Counted from the stretch's first letter, positions 17,120 through 27,130 are shown. The stretch is DNA of 64,000 nt from CBDCZI01 sp965224495 (GCA_965224495.1 CBDCZI010000021.1:110648-174647); one strand, 5' to 3'. The notes: generated from the letters alone by a model not told the origin. Numbers and translations: made by a program.

Positions 17120-18297
17120 TTAAATAGATTGTGCTAATCCGTAATCAATTTCTTTGATGATATCTTCTATGTGTTCTAACCCACAAGATACACGAATAAG
17201 CCCTGGTTTAATACCAACAGACAAGCGTTCCTCTTCGGTCATCTTGGCGTGAGTAGTTGAGGATGGGTGTGTGATAATTGTTCTTGTATCTCCTAAGTTT
17301 ACCCCGTGAGATAGGTTGATATTTGCATCTAAGAAGCGTTGTCCTTGTTCTAAACCACCTTTTACGATAAACGAAATAACCCACCACCTGCTTTCATTTG
17401 TTTTTTTGCCAACTCGTATTGTGGGTGACTTTTTAAGAAAGGGTAACGAACCTCCTCTACTTGCGGTGGTTTTCTAAGTGTTCGGCTAATTTTAAAGCAT
17501 TTTCACAATGTCTATCCATACGAACAGGTAAAGTCTCTAAACTTTTAGATAAAATCCAAGCATTAAAAGGAGACATAGATGGTCCTGTATGAACGACAGA
17601 AATACCTTACTTTATCTATAATATCTTTGTTAGATAAGATAACCCCCCCTAACACTCGTCCTTGACCATCAATGAATTTAGTTGCTGAGTGTGTGATGAT
17701 ATCTGCACCAAACTTCATTGGGTTTTGTAAATAAGGTGTAGGGAAACAGTTGTCTACATTCAATAGAACACCTTTTGATTTACAAAGTTTTGCTACCTTT
17801 TCTAAATCGATTAAATCTAACCCAGGATTAGAAGGAGTTTCTAAAACCAACATTTTAGTATTGGGTTTAAAAAAGCTCTCCCAAGTTTCGGGTTTGTAAA
17901 TATCTAAGAAATCAGACGTTACTCCCCATTTACCTAAAATGTTATCAGCAATCTGTATGGTAGAACCAAATACTGAACGACAAACTAACACGTGGTCTCC
18001 TGACGATAATAAAGCAGCCATACTCGAAAATATCGCTGACATTCCTGTTGCAGTAGCAAATCCATCTTCAGTACCTTCAAAAAGACACATTTTCTCGATA
18101 AATTCAGAAACGTTAGGGTTTGAATACCTACCGTAAATGTTTCCTTGTACCTCTTCGTCAAATAAAGCTTTGGCGTGTTCTGCACTGTCAAACATATAGC
18201 TTGATGTTAAAAATAACGGAGCAGAGTGTTCTTTATGTTGCGTACGATCAAGTTGTGTACGAATCGCTAATGTTTCTATGTGTTTTGAATCCTTCAT
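17120..18297 (-). pseudogene. metZ: Trans-sulfuration PLP enzyme (MetZ/cystathionine gamma-synthase type), frame-broken
   Basis: The first 230 residues are intact and typical: RYSNPNVSEF, ATGMSAIFSS, ETPSNPG, VDNCFPTPYLQNP and the PLP lysine in HSATKFIDGQGR. The enzyme would convert an O-acylhomoserine to homocysteine or cystathionine. Three single-base changes then break the frame: an extra base in the AA at 17592-17593, a missing G near 17465 and a missing C near 17382. With these corrected, the reading continues as GPSMSPFNAWILSK, SHPQYELAKK and LGDTRTIITHPSSTTH to a proper C-terminus at 17120. All three lie in short homopolymers, so sequencing error is possible. Confidence 0.8.
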
Positions 18298-18327
18298 TTC
18301 AAACGAATTTAAAAGTTAAAAGAGCAG

Positions 18328-18753
18328 TTATTTTTCAATAACTATTTCGTGTGTAATCTTAGCTGTTTTTTCTAATATTCTTGTAACCGAACAATATTTG
18401 TCCATACTAAGGTTTACTGCACGTTCAATTTTTTTCATTTTGTCCTCCAAATCTTTTCCTTTGAATGTAAAACGAACGTGTATGTCAGTAAATAGGGAAG
18501 GAGTGTTTTCTGTGTCCCTTTCCGAATCTACTTCGATATTAAAATCATCAAGCTCAACTTTTTGTTTTGCCAAGATACTTAAAATATCCATCGAACTACA
18601 GCCCCCTAATCCCATCAATAACAATTGCATTGGACGAACACCTAGATTTTCACCACCAATTTTTGGAGCACCATCTATTTGAACTTTGTTTCCGTCTGCA
18701 TTCGTAGCTTCTAAATGAACTGCTTTATTTATTCTTTTTAATGCGATTTTCAT
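18328..18753 (-). CDS. OsmC/Ohr-family thiol peroxidase
   Basis: This 141-residue protein has the two OsmC cysteines: LGGCSSMD near residue 52 and DKYCSVTRIL near 119. OsmC-type proteins reduce organic peroxides with paired cysteines. The C-terminal T-H-E-I-V strand also fits. It lies 30 bases upstream of the metZ-like gene on the same strand, so they are probably co-transcribed; the link may be thiol metabolism. Confidence 0.88.
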   Translation of the reverse strand: MKIALKRINKAVHLEATNADGNKVQIDGAPKIGGENLGVRPMQLLLMGLGGCSSMDILSILAKQKVELDDFNIEVDSERDTENTPSLFTDIHVRFTFKGKDLEDKMKKIERAVNLSMDKYCSVTRILEKTAKITHEIVIEK

Positions 18754-18981
18754 TTTGAATTGTTTTTAAGTGAGTAATTCTATAATTAATAGTAAAGATA
18801 GTGTGATAAGCTCATTTTATCCATTATAAACACAATAAGTTAGCTTTTTAACACAAATATTTTAAGATAAATGAAGGGTTGTGCTAATGTTAAATTTCGT
18901 GTATTGACCTTGTAACCAAATAAAGTATTGCCTAATGAATTGGTTTCCTTTTTGTTATTTTGTTTCTTGAAAAAAAGCCAT
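18754..18981. other. Intergenic stretch between OsmC and the yidC terminator
   Basis: AT-rich. It contains a TATCTTTA box on the minus strand (18793-18800) that could be the OsmC -7 element. No gene, RNA or repeat was recognised. Confidence 0.5.
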
Positions 18982-18984
18982 AAA

Positions 18985-19020
18985 AAAACGTCTTGAAAAG
19001 TATTTCTTTCAAGACGTTTT
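18985..19020 (-). terminator. Intrinsic terminator after yidC
   Basis: AAAACGTCTTGAAA (18985-18998) pairs with TTTCAAGACGTTTT (19007-19020), with further A residues on the left that become a T tract on the minus strand. Confidence 0.88.
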
Positions 19021-19041
19021 AAATTGATTATTAATCAACTA

Positions 19042-20886
19042 TTATTTCTTTTTGTTGGCTTCAGCTTTTGCTTTTGCGGCGTCTTCTAAACGTTGACGGA
19101 AACCAGATTTCTTACTTCCTGTATTATTGGCAACATAAGCTTTTTTGTTTTCTTCCATTTTCTGACGGATTTTATCTTTGTCAATGAAGCTAGAGGCAAC
19201 TTTTTGCTGTGTAATGGTGATTAAGTTAGATACAAAATAATACCAAGTCAAACCTGCCGCAAAATCGTTTAAGACAAAGAAGAAGATAACAGGCATCATA
19301 TACCCCATCATTTTCATTGGCCCTTGTTGAGCAGCAGCATTCATTTGGTTGTTATAATAGGTATAAGCCAAGGTAGAAAGTGTCATCAAAACAGTAAATA
19401 AACTGATGTGATTTCCTAAGAAAGGAATAGAGTAACCAGCCCAAGAGATGATATCATCGTACGAAGAAAGATCATTTGCCCAAAGGAATGATTCGTGACG
19501 CAATTCGATAAAGTTTGGGAAAAAATTGAATAAAGCTAAGAAAATAGGCATTTGCAAGACCATAGGAATACACCCACTAATTGGGCTGACGCCAACTTGC
19601 TTGTAGAGTTTCATTTGCTCCTGTTGTAATTGCACCTGATCATCGCCGATACGTTCTTTTAATTCTTCAATTTCAGGTTTTAATTCTTTCATTTTCGCCA
19701 TTGACAAGTAAGACTTGTAAGCGATAGGGAAAAGTAACATTTTGATTACGACCACTAATATCAATATAATGATACCGTAGTTTAAATTAAACCCTTCTAA
19801 GAAACGAAACAAAGGAATCACTAACCATTTGTTGATTAGAGCAAAACCTGCCCATCCTAAATATACATTTTTAGAAAAATCAGTAACACCGTGTTTTTTA
19901 CCGATGTTTTTCATTACTCGGTAATCATTTGGTCCGAAGTAAAATTTGATATTTTCTGTCAATTTTACATCTCCAGAAAGTAGTAAGTCAGCTTCAGCAA
20001 GTAGTTTTTTACCTTCAAATTCAGCTTCTTCTTTTGGATCTTCTTCTGTCATCTCAGCAACAAAATGAGTATTTGTTAAAGGTGTCGTTGGAATAATTGA
20101 ACTGTTAAAAAAACGTTGTTTAAATGAAAACCATTCTACTTTACCTTCAATCGACTCATCTTCAGAACTAACTCCTATATCATCAAAACTATCCTGTTCG
20201 GTAAAATAAGTAATTGTAGATTTTTGACGACTTACTTTAATTGCTTTTTCAAACGAACGTAAGTCGTCTGAAAATTTCAATCGTGCTGTTGGTGTGTTCA
20301 AATCTGCTTTGAAACCGTTGATTTCAATATCATAATCAATTAAAAAACCAGAACCAGCTACTTTGTATTTGTGTTGGATGTATTGTCCTGCTTTAAATAG
20401 CTTGGTAAAAACAACCTCTAAAGTATCTCCTGCTTTTAATGTAGCATCAGTATTTGGTGTATTAAAATCACCCTCAAATACATTGAGTTTGCCTTGTTTA
20501 GTGTCAATTTCTAACGAAAGGTTAGCCGTTTGTGCGTCAAATAGCTGTACCAACTTTCCGTTTTGGTCCGTGTGATGTAACAATTGCAAGGCTTTGATAG
20601 CACCTCCGTTGTTAGAAAAAGAAATCACGACGTCTTCTGTCGTAATATTAATCGTTTTCTCTTCAAAGTTTACTTCTTTGCTCTCTTTTACTCCTGTGTT
20701 TACAGCTGTAGTTTCAATTGATTTTTCTTTCTTTAAAGCTTCAATTTCTTGCTTCAAAGAATCTATTGGCGATGTTTGTTCTGTTTTTACCGCAGTGTCT
20801 TTTGGCTTATTGAAATCAGACACCCATAAATACCCTACAAACATTAAGGAGATGAGTGTTATGCCGATTGTTTGATTTTTATCCAT
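19042..20886 (-). CDS. yidC: Membrane protein insertase YidC
   Basis: This 614-residue inner-membrane insertase works alone or with Sec. An N-terminal anchor (residues 5-22) is followed by a large periplasmic domain (about 60-350). The conserved transmembrane core starts with YGIIILILVVVIKM (near 370) and includes the cytoplasmic hairpin with MKELKPEIEELKE (400-430), GCIPMVLQMPIFLALF (about 440) and LTWYYFVSNLITITQQ (about 555). The basic tail is typical. It lies 51 bases downstream of pyrG, an arrangement widely conserved in Flavobacteria. Confidence 0.95.
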   Translation of the reverse strand: MDKNQTIGITLISLMFVGYLWVSDFNKPKDTAVKTEQTSPIDSLKQEIEALKKEKSIETTAVNTGVKESKEVNFEEKTINITTEDVVISFSNNGGAIKALQLLHHTDQNGKLVQLFDAQTANLSLEIDTKQGKLNVFEGDFNTPNTDATLKAGDTLEVVFTKLFKAGQYIQHKYKVAGSGFLIDYDIEINGFKADLNTPTARLKFSDDLRSFEKAIKVSRQKSTITYFTEQDSFDDIGVSSEDESIEGKVEWFSFKQRFFNSSIIPTTPLTNTHFVAEMTEEDPKEEAEFEGKKLLAEADLLLSGDVKLTENIKFYFGPNDYRVMKNIGKKHGVTDFSKNVYLGWAGFALINKWLVIPLFRFLEGFNLNYGIIILILVVVIKMLLFPIAYKSYLSMAKMKELKPEIEELKERIGDDQVQLQQEQMKLYKQVGVSPISGCIPMVLQMPIFLALFNFFPNFIELRHESFLWANDLSSYDDIISWAGYSIPFLGNHISLFTVLMTLSTLAYTYYNNQMNAAAQQGPMKMMGYMMPVIFFFVLNDFAAGLTWYYFVSNLITITQQKVASSFIDKDKIRQKMEENKKAYVANNTGSKKSGFRQRLEDAAKAKAEANKKK

Positions 20887-20937
20887 TTTACTGTATTTAA
20901 CAAGAAGTATTTCATTCCTGCGATGATTTGGTTCAAA

Positions 20938-22554
20938 TTATTTTTTATTGTAAGCTAATGCTGCTTTTATAAAGGCAACAAATATAGGCTGAGGAGCTAA
21001 TACTGAACTTTTATATTCAGGATGAAACTGTGCACCGATAAAGAAGGGGTGAGTAGGTATTTCTATCACTTCTACTAAGTTGTTAGCAGGATTAATTCCT
21101 GAAGCAATCATTCCATTTTTCTCAAAATCAGCTAAGTAGTTATTATTGAATTCGTAACGGTGACGGTGTCTTTCGTTAATAGATTTTTCTCCGTAAATAG
21201 TATGAGCTAATGTACCTTCTTTCAACTCACAAGGATAAGAACCCAAACGCATTGTGCCACCTTTTTGCGTAACGTCTTTCTGATCTTCCATCAAATCGAT
21301 AACCGCATTTTTTGTGTGCTCATCTGTTTCACGAGAGTTCGCATCTTTTATTCCTAAAACATTTCTTGCGTATTCTATAACAGCACATTGCATACCTAAA
21401 CAAATACCGAAATAAGGAATGTTATTTTCACGAACATATTTAATTGTTGTGATTTTTCCTTCAATACCTCTTGAACCAAAACCAGGCGCTACTAAAACAC
21501 CAGACAAGCCTTTTAGTTTTTCTGCCACGTTTGCTTCCGTAATATCGTCTGATTGAAGAGAAATCAAGTTTACCTTTGTTTCTACCTCAGCACCTGCGTG
21601 AATAAACGATTCGATAATGGATTTGTAAGCATCTTGTAACTCAACATATTTACCAATCAAACCGATGTTTACCGTATGTTTAGGGTTTTTGAATTTAACC
21701 AAAAACTCTTTCCATTGCTCTAAGTTTGTATCGTTTTCTTTAGATAAGTTCAAACGTTCTAATACACGTTCGTCTAATCCTTGCTCTTTCATTAATAAAG
21801 GCACGTCGTAGATAGTTTCTGCATCTACTGAGCTAATTACGCAATCCGTTGTAACATTACAGAATAAAGCAATTTTTTTCTTAATTTCATCAGGGAAAGG
21901 ACGTTCAGAACGACAAACCAAAATATCAGGTAAGACACCCGAAACAGACAATTCTTTGACAGAGTGCTGTGTTGGTTTTGTTTTTAATTCTCCTGCAGAC
22001 TTCAAATAAGGTAGTAAAGTCAAGTGGATAACCATCAAATCATTACGATCATCTAAGTCGTATTTGAATTGACGCATAGCTTCTAAGAACGGTAATGATT
22101 CGATATCACCTACACAACCACCTATTTCGGTGATAATAATATCGTATTTCCCATCTTTAGCTAATGTTTGGAAATTGTTTTTTATTTCATTGGTAATATG
22201 AGGAACGACTTGCACCGTTTTCCCTAAAAATTTCCCTGCTCTTTCTTGTGAAATTACGGTGTTGTAAATTCGTCCTGTGGTAACATTGTTTCCCTGCGAA
22301 GTGGGAGTACCCAAATAACGCTCGTAATGTCCCAAATCCAAATCTGTTTCTGCTCCATCATCTGTAACATAACATTCACCGTGTTCGTAAGGATTTAATG
22401 TCCCTGGATCTACATTCAAATAAGGGTCAAATTTTTGAATAGTCACCGAATAACCTCTCGATTGCAATAGTTTTGCTAACGATGCAGAAATTATTCCTTT
22501 ACCTAAAGAAGATGTTACGCCACCGGTAACGAATATGTATTTTGTAGATCCCAT
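20938..22554 (-). CDS. pyrG: CTP synthase
   Basis: This 538-residue enzyme aminates UTP to CTP using glutamine and ATP. The synthase domain starts with TGGVTSSLGKGIISASLAKLL (P-loop near residue 12 onward) and includes DPYLNVDPGTLNPYEHGE. The C-terminal class I amidotransferase domain has the nucleophile in FGICLGMQ (about 383) and the His-Glu pair in FHPEYKSS (about 514). It is full length. A TAACTTTG box 32 bases upstream of the ATG probably drives pyrG-yidC. Confidence 0.97.
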   Translation of the reverse strand: MGSTKYIFVTGGVTSSLGKGIISASLAKLLQSRGYSVTIQKFDPYLNVDPGTLNPYEHGECYVTDDGAETDLDLGHYERYLGTPTSQGNNVTTGRIYNTVISQERAGKFLGKTVQVVPHITNEIKNNFQTLAKDGKYDIIITEIGGCVGDIESLPFLEAMRQFKYDLDDRNDLMVIHLTLLPYLKSAGELKTKPTQHSVKELSVSGVLPDILVCRSERPFPDEIKKKIALFCNVTTDCVISSVDAETIYDVPLLMKEQGLDERVLERLNLSKENDTNLEQWKEFLVKFKNPKHTVNIGLIGKYVELQDAYKSIIESFIHAGAEVETKVNLISLQSDDITEANVAEKLKGLSGVLVAPGFGSRGIEGKITTIKYVRENNIPYFGICLGMQCAVIEYARNVLGIKDANSRETDEHTKNAVIDLMEDQKDVTQKGGTMRLGSYPCELKEGTLAHTIYGEKSINERHRHRYEFNNNYLADFEKNGMIASGINPANNLVEVIEIPTHPFFIGAQFHPEYKSSVLAPQPIFVAFIKAALAYNKK

Positions 22555-22586
22555 AAGAGTTTTTACTCAGCCTTACTTATGGGATA

Positions 22587-22594
22587 CAAAGTTA
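22587..22594 (-). promoter_or_regulatory. -7 promoter element of pyrG-yidC
   Basis: TAACTTTG on the minus strand matches TAnnTTTG. A TTTG lies upstream at a short 15-nt spacing, so the -33 element is doubtful. Confidence 0.4.
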
Positions 22595-22786
22595 GTTGAT
22601 TTGCTTATACAAATGCGATAAAAAGGTAAAATAATTTTAAATAAATAGCGTTTTAAATTCGTCTTTATAAGAGTTTTTTATCATAAACATATTTATTGAA
22701 AACGTTAATCTTTAATTTGTAGCTTATTGGCGATGAAAAAGCTTGTTTGGAGAGAAGGTTTTGGCGTATTTTGTGAAACAATTGTA

Positions 22787-23764
22787 ATGAAAAATAAATT
22801 GAAATATTTCGTTTTAACATTTTTATTGGTAATAACGCTTCGTATTAGTAAAGCGCAAGATATTGTGTTTTCTCAATTTGACGAAGTAGCCTCTTATTAT
22901 AATCCTGCGTATGCTGGGTTTGAAAGAGAGTTTGGTTTTGGACTTTTGGTAAGAAATCAATGGGGAAATACGCAAGGAGATTATTTATACAGTTATTTGT
23001 ATGGAGATGTCTTTTTTGAAGAATACAAAAGTGGAGCAGGGTTAGATGTCTCGTATAGCAATGCTAATTCGGGGGCAAATACTCTCTTGACTATCGGTGG
23101 ACGTTACAATTACCATTTGACATTAAATGATAAATGGAAGTCAGCCGTAGGATTGAGCGCTTCTTATGCGTCTGTTCAATTAAAAAATAACTCATTGACT
23201 TTTGAAGACCAGTTGCAACTTGATGGAGGTTTTTCGGAAACAGCCGAGCAAATTGAGGGCGTTACACGTAGAGGGTATTTGGATTTGGGAATTGGTACGG
23301 TATGTTATATAAAAGAAAAAACGCAAGTGAGTTTGGCTTTTAAGCATATCAATTTCCCTAAAATAAGGTCGTTAAAAAGTGACAAAACAGCAATTAAGCC
23401 TTTGTTGTCTATTTATTTGAAACATAAAATGAAAATTGCGGGTAGTTTTTACCGACCAAATAGTAAGAAAGTATATTTGTTACCGTCATTTTCATTTTTA
23501 AAACAAGCACAGTTTAATCAAATACGAATAGGTTCGGCGGTAGAAGTTGAAAAAGTACAAGCAGGAATTTATTATAGAGGTGGGCTCGGTAAAGTAGATG
23601 GAATACCTAAAACAGATGCGTTAATATTAATGGCAGGACTGAAGACTCCCTTATTTAATTTGAGTTATTCTTTTGATATTAACTTGTCTGCTCACCGTTT
23701 GCCGACAAGTAGTCACGAAATAAGTATTTCGTTTATTAAGCGACCAAAGAAGAAAAAAAATTAG
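22787..23764 (+). CDS. PorP/SprF-family outer-membrane protein (type IX secretion associated)
   Basis: From the ATG at 22787 this 325-residue protein starts with a signal peptide ending KAQ and the hallmark DIVFSQF..YYNPAYAG, seen in PorP/SprF proteins. The frame is open to 22727, but the added 20 residues precede the signal peptide and are unlikely to be used. The rest is beta-rich with a basic end (KRPKKKK). Family members sit in the outer membrane and help deliver or anchor T9SS type B substrates. No giant substrate lies beside this copy, unlike the one at 50114. Its stop overlaps the convergent Omp85-like gene by 4 bases. Confidence 0.85.
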   Translation: MKNKLKYFVLTFLLVITLRISKAQDIVFSQFDEVASYYNPAYAGFEREFGFGLLVRNQWGNTQGDYLYSYLYGDVFFEEYKSGAGLDVSYSNANSGANTLLTIGGRYNYHLTLNDKWKSAVGLSASYASVQLKNNSLTFEDQLQLDGGFSETAEQIEGVTRRGYLDLGIGTVCYIKEKTQVSLAFKHINFPKIRSLKSDKTAIKPLLSIYLKHKMKIAGSFYRPNSKKVYLLPSFSFLKQAQFNQIRIGSAVEVEKVQAGIYYRGGLGKVDGIPKTDALILMAGLKTPLFNLSYSFDINLSAHRLPTSSHEISISFIKRPKKKKN

Positions 23765-25008
23765 AAATATTGCCCAAAGCCCAACACAAAACCTTGCATT
23801 GTGTTGTCTTTTAAACTCACGCCATAATCAACACGAAGGATAGAATTGTAAAATTCCTTGAAGTGTAAACGAAACCCTAAACCTGAGAAAAATTCGCTGT
23901 GTTCTTTGGTAAACATATTTTTAAAAGAATGCCCAGGACCACGCCAAGAACCCATGTCTGAAAAGCCAATACCTTGCAAGTAAAACCAACGGTTTTTGAA
24001 TAAAAGTTGTCTGTATTCGATATTTAAAGCAATTTCGGCAGTTCCTCTGTTTACTTTATTACCAACACCACGGATATTTAAGTAACTATCCAATACAAAA
24101 GGAGCGAAGGGACTTGCTGTATTGGTCGCTATACCTGTACGTAAACGAGTAGCGAAATTACCTAAACCGAGTTGTTTGTAGTACTTCAATTCGTTACTCA
24201 TTTTCACAAAATTCTCTTTTGCTATTTTAGAACGTACTGTTTCGATAAACAAATCGTTAGAAAAACCGTCTAAATGTACGCCGTTGTAATTGACCTTTTG
24301 GGTAATACAACTGATTTTGAATAAAGCTTTGTTTGTACTGTGTTTTGTTGGTGCTCCCTCTATTTGTTGCGTGTCATTTTCTTTTCTTTTGTAATATTCT
24401 TTCAAATAAGCTCCTCCGATTTTTACACGAGTATGTGGAATAATTTCATAACTTCCTATACCTTCTAAAATGGTGTTATCATAAGTATAAAACACCGTTC
24501 CTTGGCTAAAATAGAGAGGCTCGACGGATGCTAATTGAGCAATATTCACCTCGTAACCCCATTTAGAACCTTTTATGTAGTTGTTTTTGATAAATACTTG
24601 AGCTGAATGTCTGTCGTAATACCTGTAAAAACCACCTAGCTGTATACCCTTACCTCTAAAATTTAAATCTTGTAACCCTGCCGTAAACCAAAAGTTGTTT
24701 TTTATTCCTCCGAGGTACAAAATAGGTAATAAAGTAACGACTTCTTTGAGGTTGTATGTGATGAAAACCCCATTTAAAGAATCTTTAGTCACGTAGTCAA
24801 CTTGATAAAAAAGTTGTAGGTTTTTTAGTCGTTGCACGTCTTTTTGCACGGCAAGACTATCAAAAGTAATGCCTTTTTTTTGAGTTAAAAAACGATTGAG
24901 GTAAACAGGTTTAGTTTTCTTTAACCCTTTGTAATCCACACCAGAGATAGTTTGAGAAAAACCAAACGAGCAGAAACAAAGTAAAAAGAGAAGGACAAAT
25001 TTATTCAC
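23761..25008 (-). CDS. Omp85-superfamily protein (POTRA plus 16-strand-type barrel, BamA/TamA-like)
   Basis: This 415-residue protein has a signal peptide (MNKFVLLFLLCFCSFGFS, then Q), one POTRA-like domain (about 20-95: ISGVDYKGLKKTKPVYLNRFL, VQKDVQRLKNL), and a beta-barrel. The segment RGVGNKVNRGTAEIALNIEYRQ near 320 corresponds to the conserved R-G surface loop of Omp85 proteins, and the protein ends in aromatic F. Having one POTRA makes it shorter than BamA. It follows the 289-residue barrel gene by 1 base. Its partners are unknown. Confidence 0.78.
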   Translation of the reverse strand: MNKFVLLFLLCFCSFGFSQTISGVDYKGLKKTKPVYLNRFLTQKKGITFDSLAVQKDVQRLKNLQLFYQVDYVTKDSLNGVFITYNLKEVVTLLPILYLGGIKNNFWFTAGLQDLNFRGKGIQLGGFYRYYDRHSAQVFIKNNYIKGSKWGYEVNIAQLASVEPLYFSQGTVFYTYDNTILEGIGSYEIIPHTRVKIGGAYLKEYYKRKENDTQQIEGAPTKHSTNKALFKISCITQKVNYNGVHLDGFSNDLFIETVRSKIAKENFVKMSNELKYYKQLGLGNFATRLRTGIATNTASPFAPFVLDSYLNIRGVGNKVNRGTAEIALNIEYRQLLFKNRWFYLQGIGFSDMGSWRGPGHSFKNMFTKEHSEFFSGLGFRLHFKEFYNSILRVDYGVSLKDNTMQGFVLGFGQYF

Positions 25009-25009
25009 G

Positions 25010-25879
25010 TTATTTCAAAAAGCGAACCCCTAAATTCAATGTAGTTCCTTTTCCACTGTTTTTACCAACAGGGAATCGTGTGTAAAGGACTTCAATCTCT
25101 AAATTTTTCACGAGTTGGTATTTTGCCCCGAGTCCTAGTTGCGTATAATACGAATTAATTTTACCATCATTCCAAGACGGGCCAATTTCAGCCAAACCAT
25201 AAACAGTGATTTTTTTTGTAGGAAAGTAGCTTAAAAACCCTTTAGCAGGAGTGAGGATAGAATGGTTAGCTTTGTTAAATTTTCTATCTAAACTCGCAAA
25301 AGCATCGACTTCAAAAAACGAACGAAATTTTGAAGAAAGTTTGAGGTCATAATAAAGTTGTGTCCACCATTGGTAGCCATCGTGTGAAAGCCAAGGTTTA
25401 CCATTTTCTATCCCTTGTTGGTCTTTAGCGACAGGGAAAAAGAACGTACTTTGGATAGAAAACCCCTCTATTTTTTTAAAAGGGCTGATTTTTATTTTAG
25501 GACCAATGTAACTTAGCGCAGTACGCGTATTGGCAGTTGGGTGAGAAGTGAACAACTCTAAAGCCGAAGAATTTCGGTCATTATCAAGTCTTACTGATTT
25601 GACTTGAGCATCGATACCAAAGTTCCAACGTTTACCTATTCCGTATGATGATTGTACGAATGAGGTGAAATAAGTCTGTCTTCGGTTGCTTTTTATGACC
25701 TTTCGTTGCGCGTTAAAACCGCTATTATCCGAATATAGGTTGTTAAAAACCTTAATTTCGACTTGCTTTTCCTTCAATAAAGAAGAAGGTGTATAATTTT
25801 GTAAATTGATATCCTTATCGTTCTGAGCAAATAAAAAAGTCCCAAAACATAAAGAAAACGTAGTAAATAAAATCTTCAT
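25010..25879 (-). CDS. Outer-membrane beta-barrel protein, unknown substrate
   Basis: From ATG 25879 this 289-residue protein begins MKILFTTFSLCFGTFLFAQ, a signal peptide. The longer open frame to 26083 overlaps the carbonic anhydrase gene and is not used. The body has alternating strands, with motifs such as QSSYGIGKRWNFGIDAQ and LNLGVRFLK at the end, like Bacteroidota transporter-type barrels. It is flanked on the same strand by the carbonic anhydrase gene (73 bases upstream) and the Omp85-like gene (1 base downstream), making a three-gene envelope unit. Confidence 0.7.
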   Translation of the reverse strand: MKILFTTFSLCFGTFLFAQNDKDINLQNYTPSSLLKEKQVEIKVFNNLYSDNSGFNAQRKVIKSNRRQTYFTSFVQSSYGIGKRWNFGIDAQVKSVRLDNDRNSSALELFTSHPTANTRTALSYIGPKIKISPFKKIEGFSIQSTFFFPVAKDQQGIENGKPWLSHDGYQWWTQLYYDLKLSSKFRSFFEVDAFASLDRKFNKANHSILTPAKGFLSYFPTKKITVYGLAEIGPSWNDGKINSYYTQLGLGAKYQLVKNLEIEVLYTRFPVGKNSGKGTTLNLGVRFLK

Positions 25880-25952
25880 AGTGTAAGTTTTTTTATGAAA
25901 ATAGCACAAAAAAATCAATAATACTGTCTCTAATAAGACAATACGGAAAATA

Positions 25953-26749
25953 CTAATTGGTAACCACTTCTCTTCCGTGCAAAGCCTGTACGTGACGAGC
26001 GTTATTTCCTTCCAATTCGTTGATGCGTTGTATTTGACGAGGCGAAGCGGTGAAAATGTGCTTATAAACATACCAACGTACACTTTCTGTATTCGGAGGA
26101 GTGGTTAGCGAACCTTTGTAATGGTAAAATTTATCTAATTTATCTTGCGAAACGTTGTGTAACAAATCGTCTAATTTCACTTTTCCTGTCTTGATTTCTT
26201 TTTTGCTATGTGCCTTTTCAGGAATAGAATTAATGAACTCTTCGATGAATTTATTATCCTCTTTTCCCATCTTAAACAATACGCCGATGACCAAATATTC
26301 TGTTGTTTCTTCGGGCGATTGATTTTGCATTGTATTGACAATATGCAATTCCATTGGGTACGTAATACCGTCAATAAGATGCTCTGAAGGTGTATGAAAG
26401 TGCATTTGTTTAAAATCAAACGTTTCGTTATCAACCGCGATAGTACTCCCAGGAGCAAAATCTAACTGTACAGAATGTCCCGTATTTCTACAGCGTTTAT
26501 TTTATCTTCAAAATGCGTTGTAATCGTATGTTTACTGTGTTTTCCTGAATGTCCAATCGCAAATGAAAGTATATTAATCGGCGATTGCACCAATCCGTGA
26601 TCCAAACCAGGCAATGTGTACCCCGTTTTCCCTTTAGCTATAATTTCGTTTTCTTTTATTCTACCTTGTAAAGAAACCTCCTTTTTAGTGTCATCAACCC
26701 AGCAACTGGTGATTAATAAAGAAGTAAAAAGGATAAAATAAAATTTCAT
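25953..26749 (-). pseudogene. Alpha-type carbonic anhydrase lipoprotein, one frameshift
   Basis: The protein starts with a lipoprotein signal (SLLITSC, lipobox) and has HGLVQSPINI. Past the break come HFHTPSEH with two zinc histidines, MELHIVN with the third, and YKGSLTTPPNTESVRWYV. It would hydrate CO2 at the cell surface. A base is missing in the T run at 26485-26487: with one more base the joint reads VENTGHSVQLDFAPGSTIAV, as expected. The canonical TTPPC cysteine is N here and the partner cysteine is also absent, so the usual disulfide is lost. A CRP/FNR-like operator lies 53 bases upstream. Confidence 0.82.
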
Positions 26750-26774
26750 TGCTCAAGGCTTTTGTTTCAAGCCA

Positions 26775-26818
26775 CAAAGGTCGCTATTTAAAACTTAAAT
26801 AATGTGATAGAAGTCACT
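26775..26818 (-). promoter_or_regulatory. Promoter and CRP/FNR-like operator of the carbonic anhydrase operon
   Basis: On the minus strand, AGTGACTTCTATCACA (26803-26818) lies 20 nt upstream of the -7-like GACCTTTG (26775-26782), which is 25 nt before the ATG. The same operator-to-box spacing is seen before both thioredoxin genes. Confidence 0.55.
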
Positions 26819-26837
26819 TAATGCTTACTGTTTATTT

Positions 26838-27062
26838 TTGGAGCTTCCCCTTTGTTGTGAAATGTTTTATTGTTGTCAATAAGTAAAAATACCGATAGAA
26901 ATGTAATCAGTCGATATTTACTCACAACGGGTCGGGTTTTATCGTTCTCAATCTTTCGTTGCGAAGTGTACAAGTATTTGGCAAAGAAAGAGTACCACAA
27001 CGTCTCTGGTAATTAATAAAAGAGAAGAGAAACGAAAGGATTTCCACTTCAACCCCTAAGCC
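26838..27062 (+). repeat. Dispersed intergenic repeat, copy C
   Basis: It starts TTGGAGCTTCCCCTTTGTTG, like copy A, then has ACCGATAGAAA and CAGTCGATAT, a GGGTCGGGTTTTATCG block, CAATCTTTCGTT, and ends GAAAGGATTTCCACTTCAA, CCCCTAAGCCG. It is more diverged than A and B and has an insertion in the hairpin loop. Confidence 0.65.
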
Positions 27063-27130
27063 GTTGTTAGACGGTAATCCATAGACAATGGACAATAGTT
27101 GACTTTCTATCGTCTATATAATACGCCCCA

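Noticed and set aside
18801..18815. TGTGATAAGCTCATT as a fourth CRP/FNR-like site
   Set aside because: The right half is incomplete, the spacer is 5 and not 6, and it abuts the presumed -7 box instead of lying 20-21 nt upstream.
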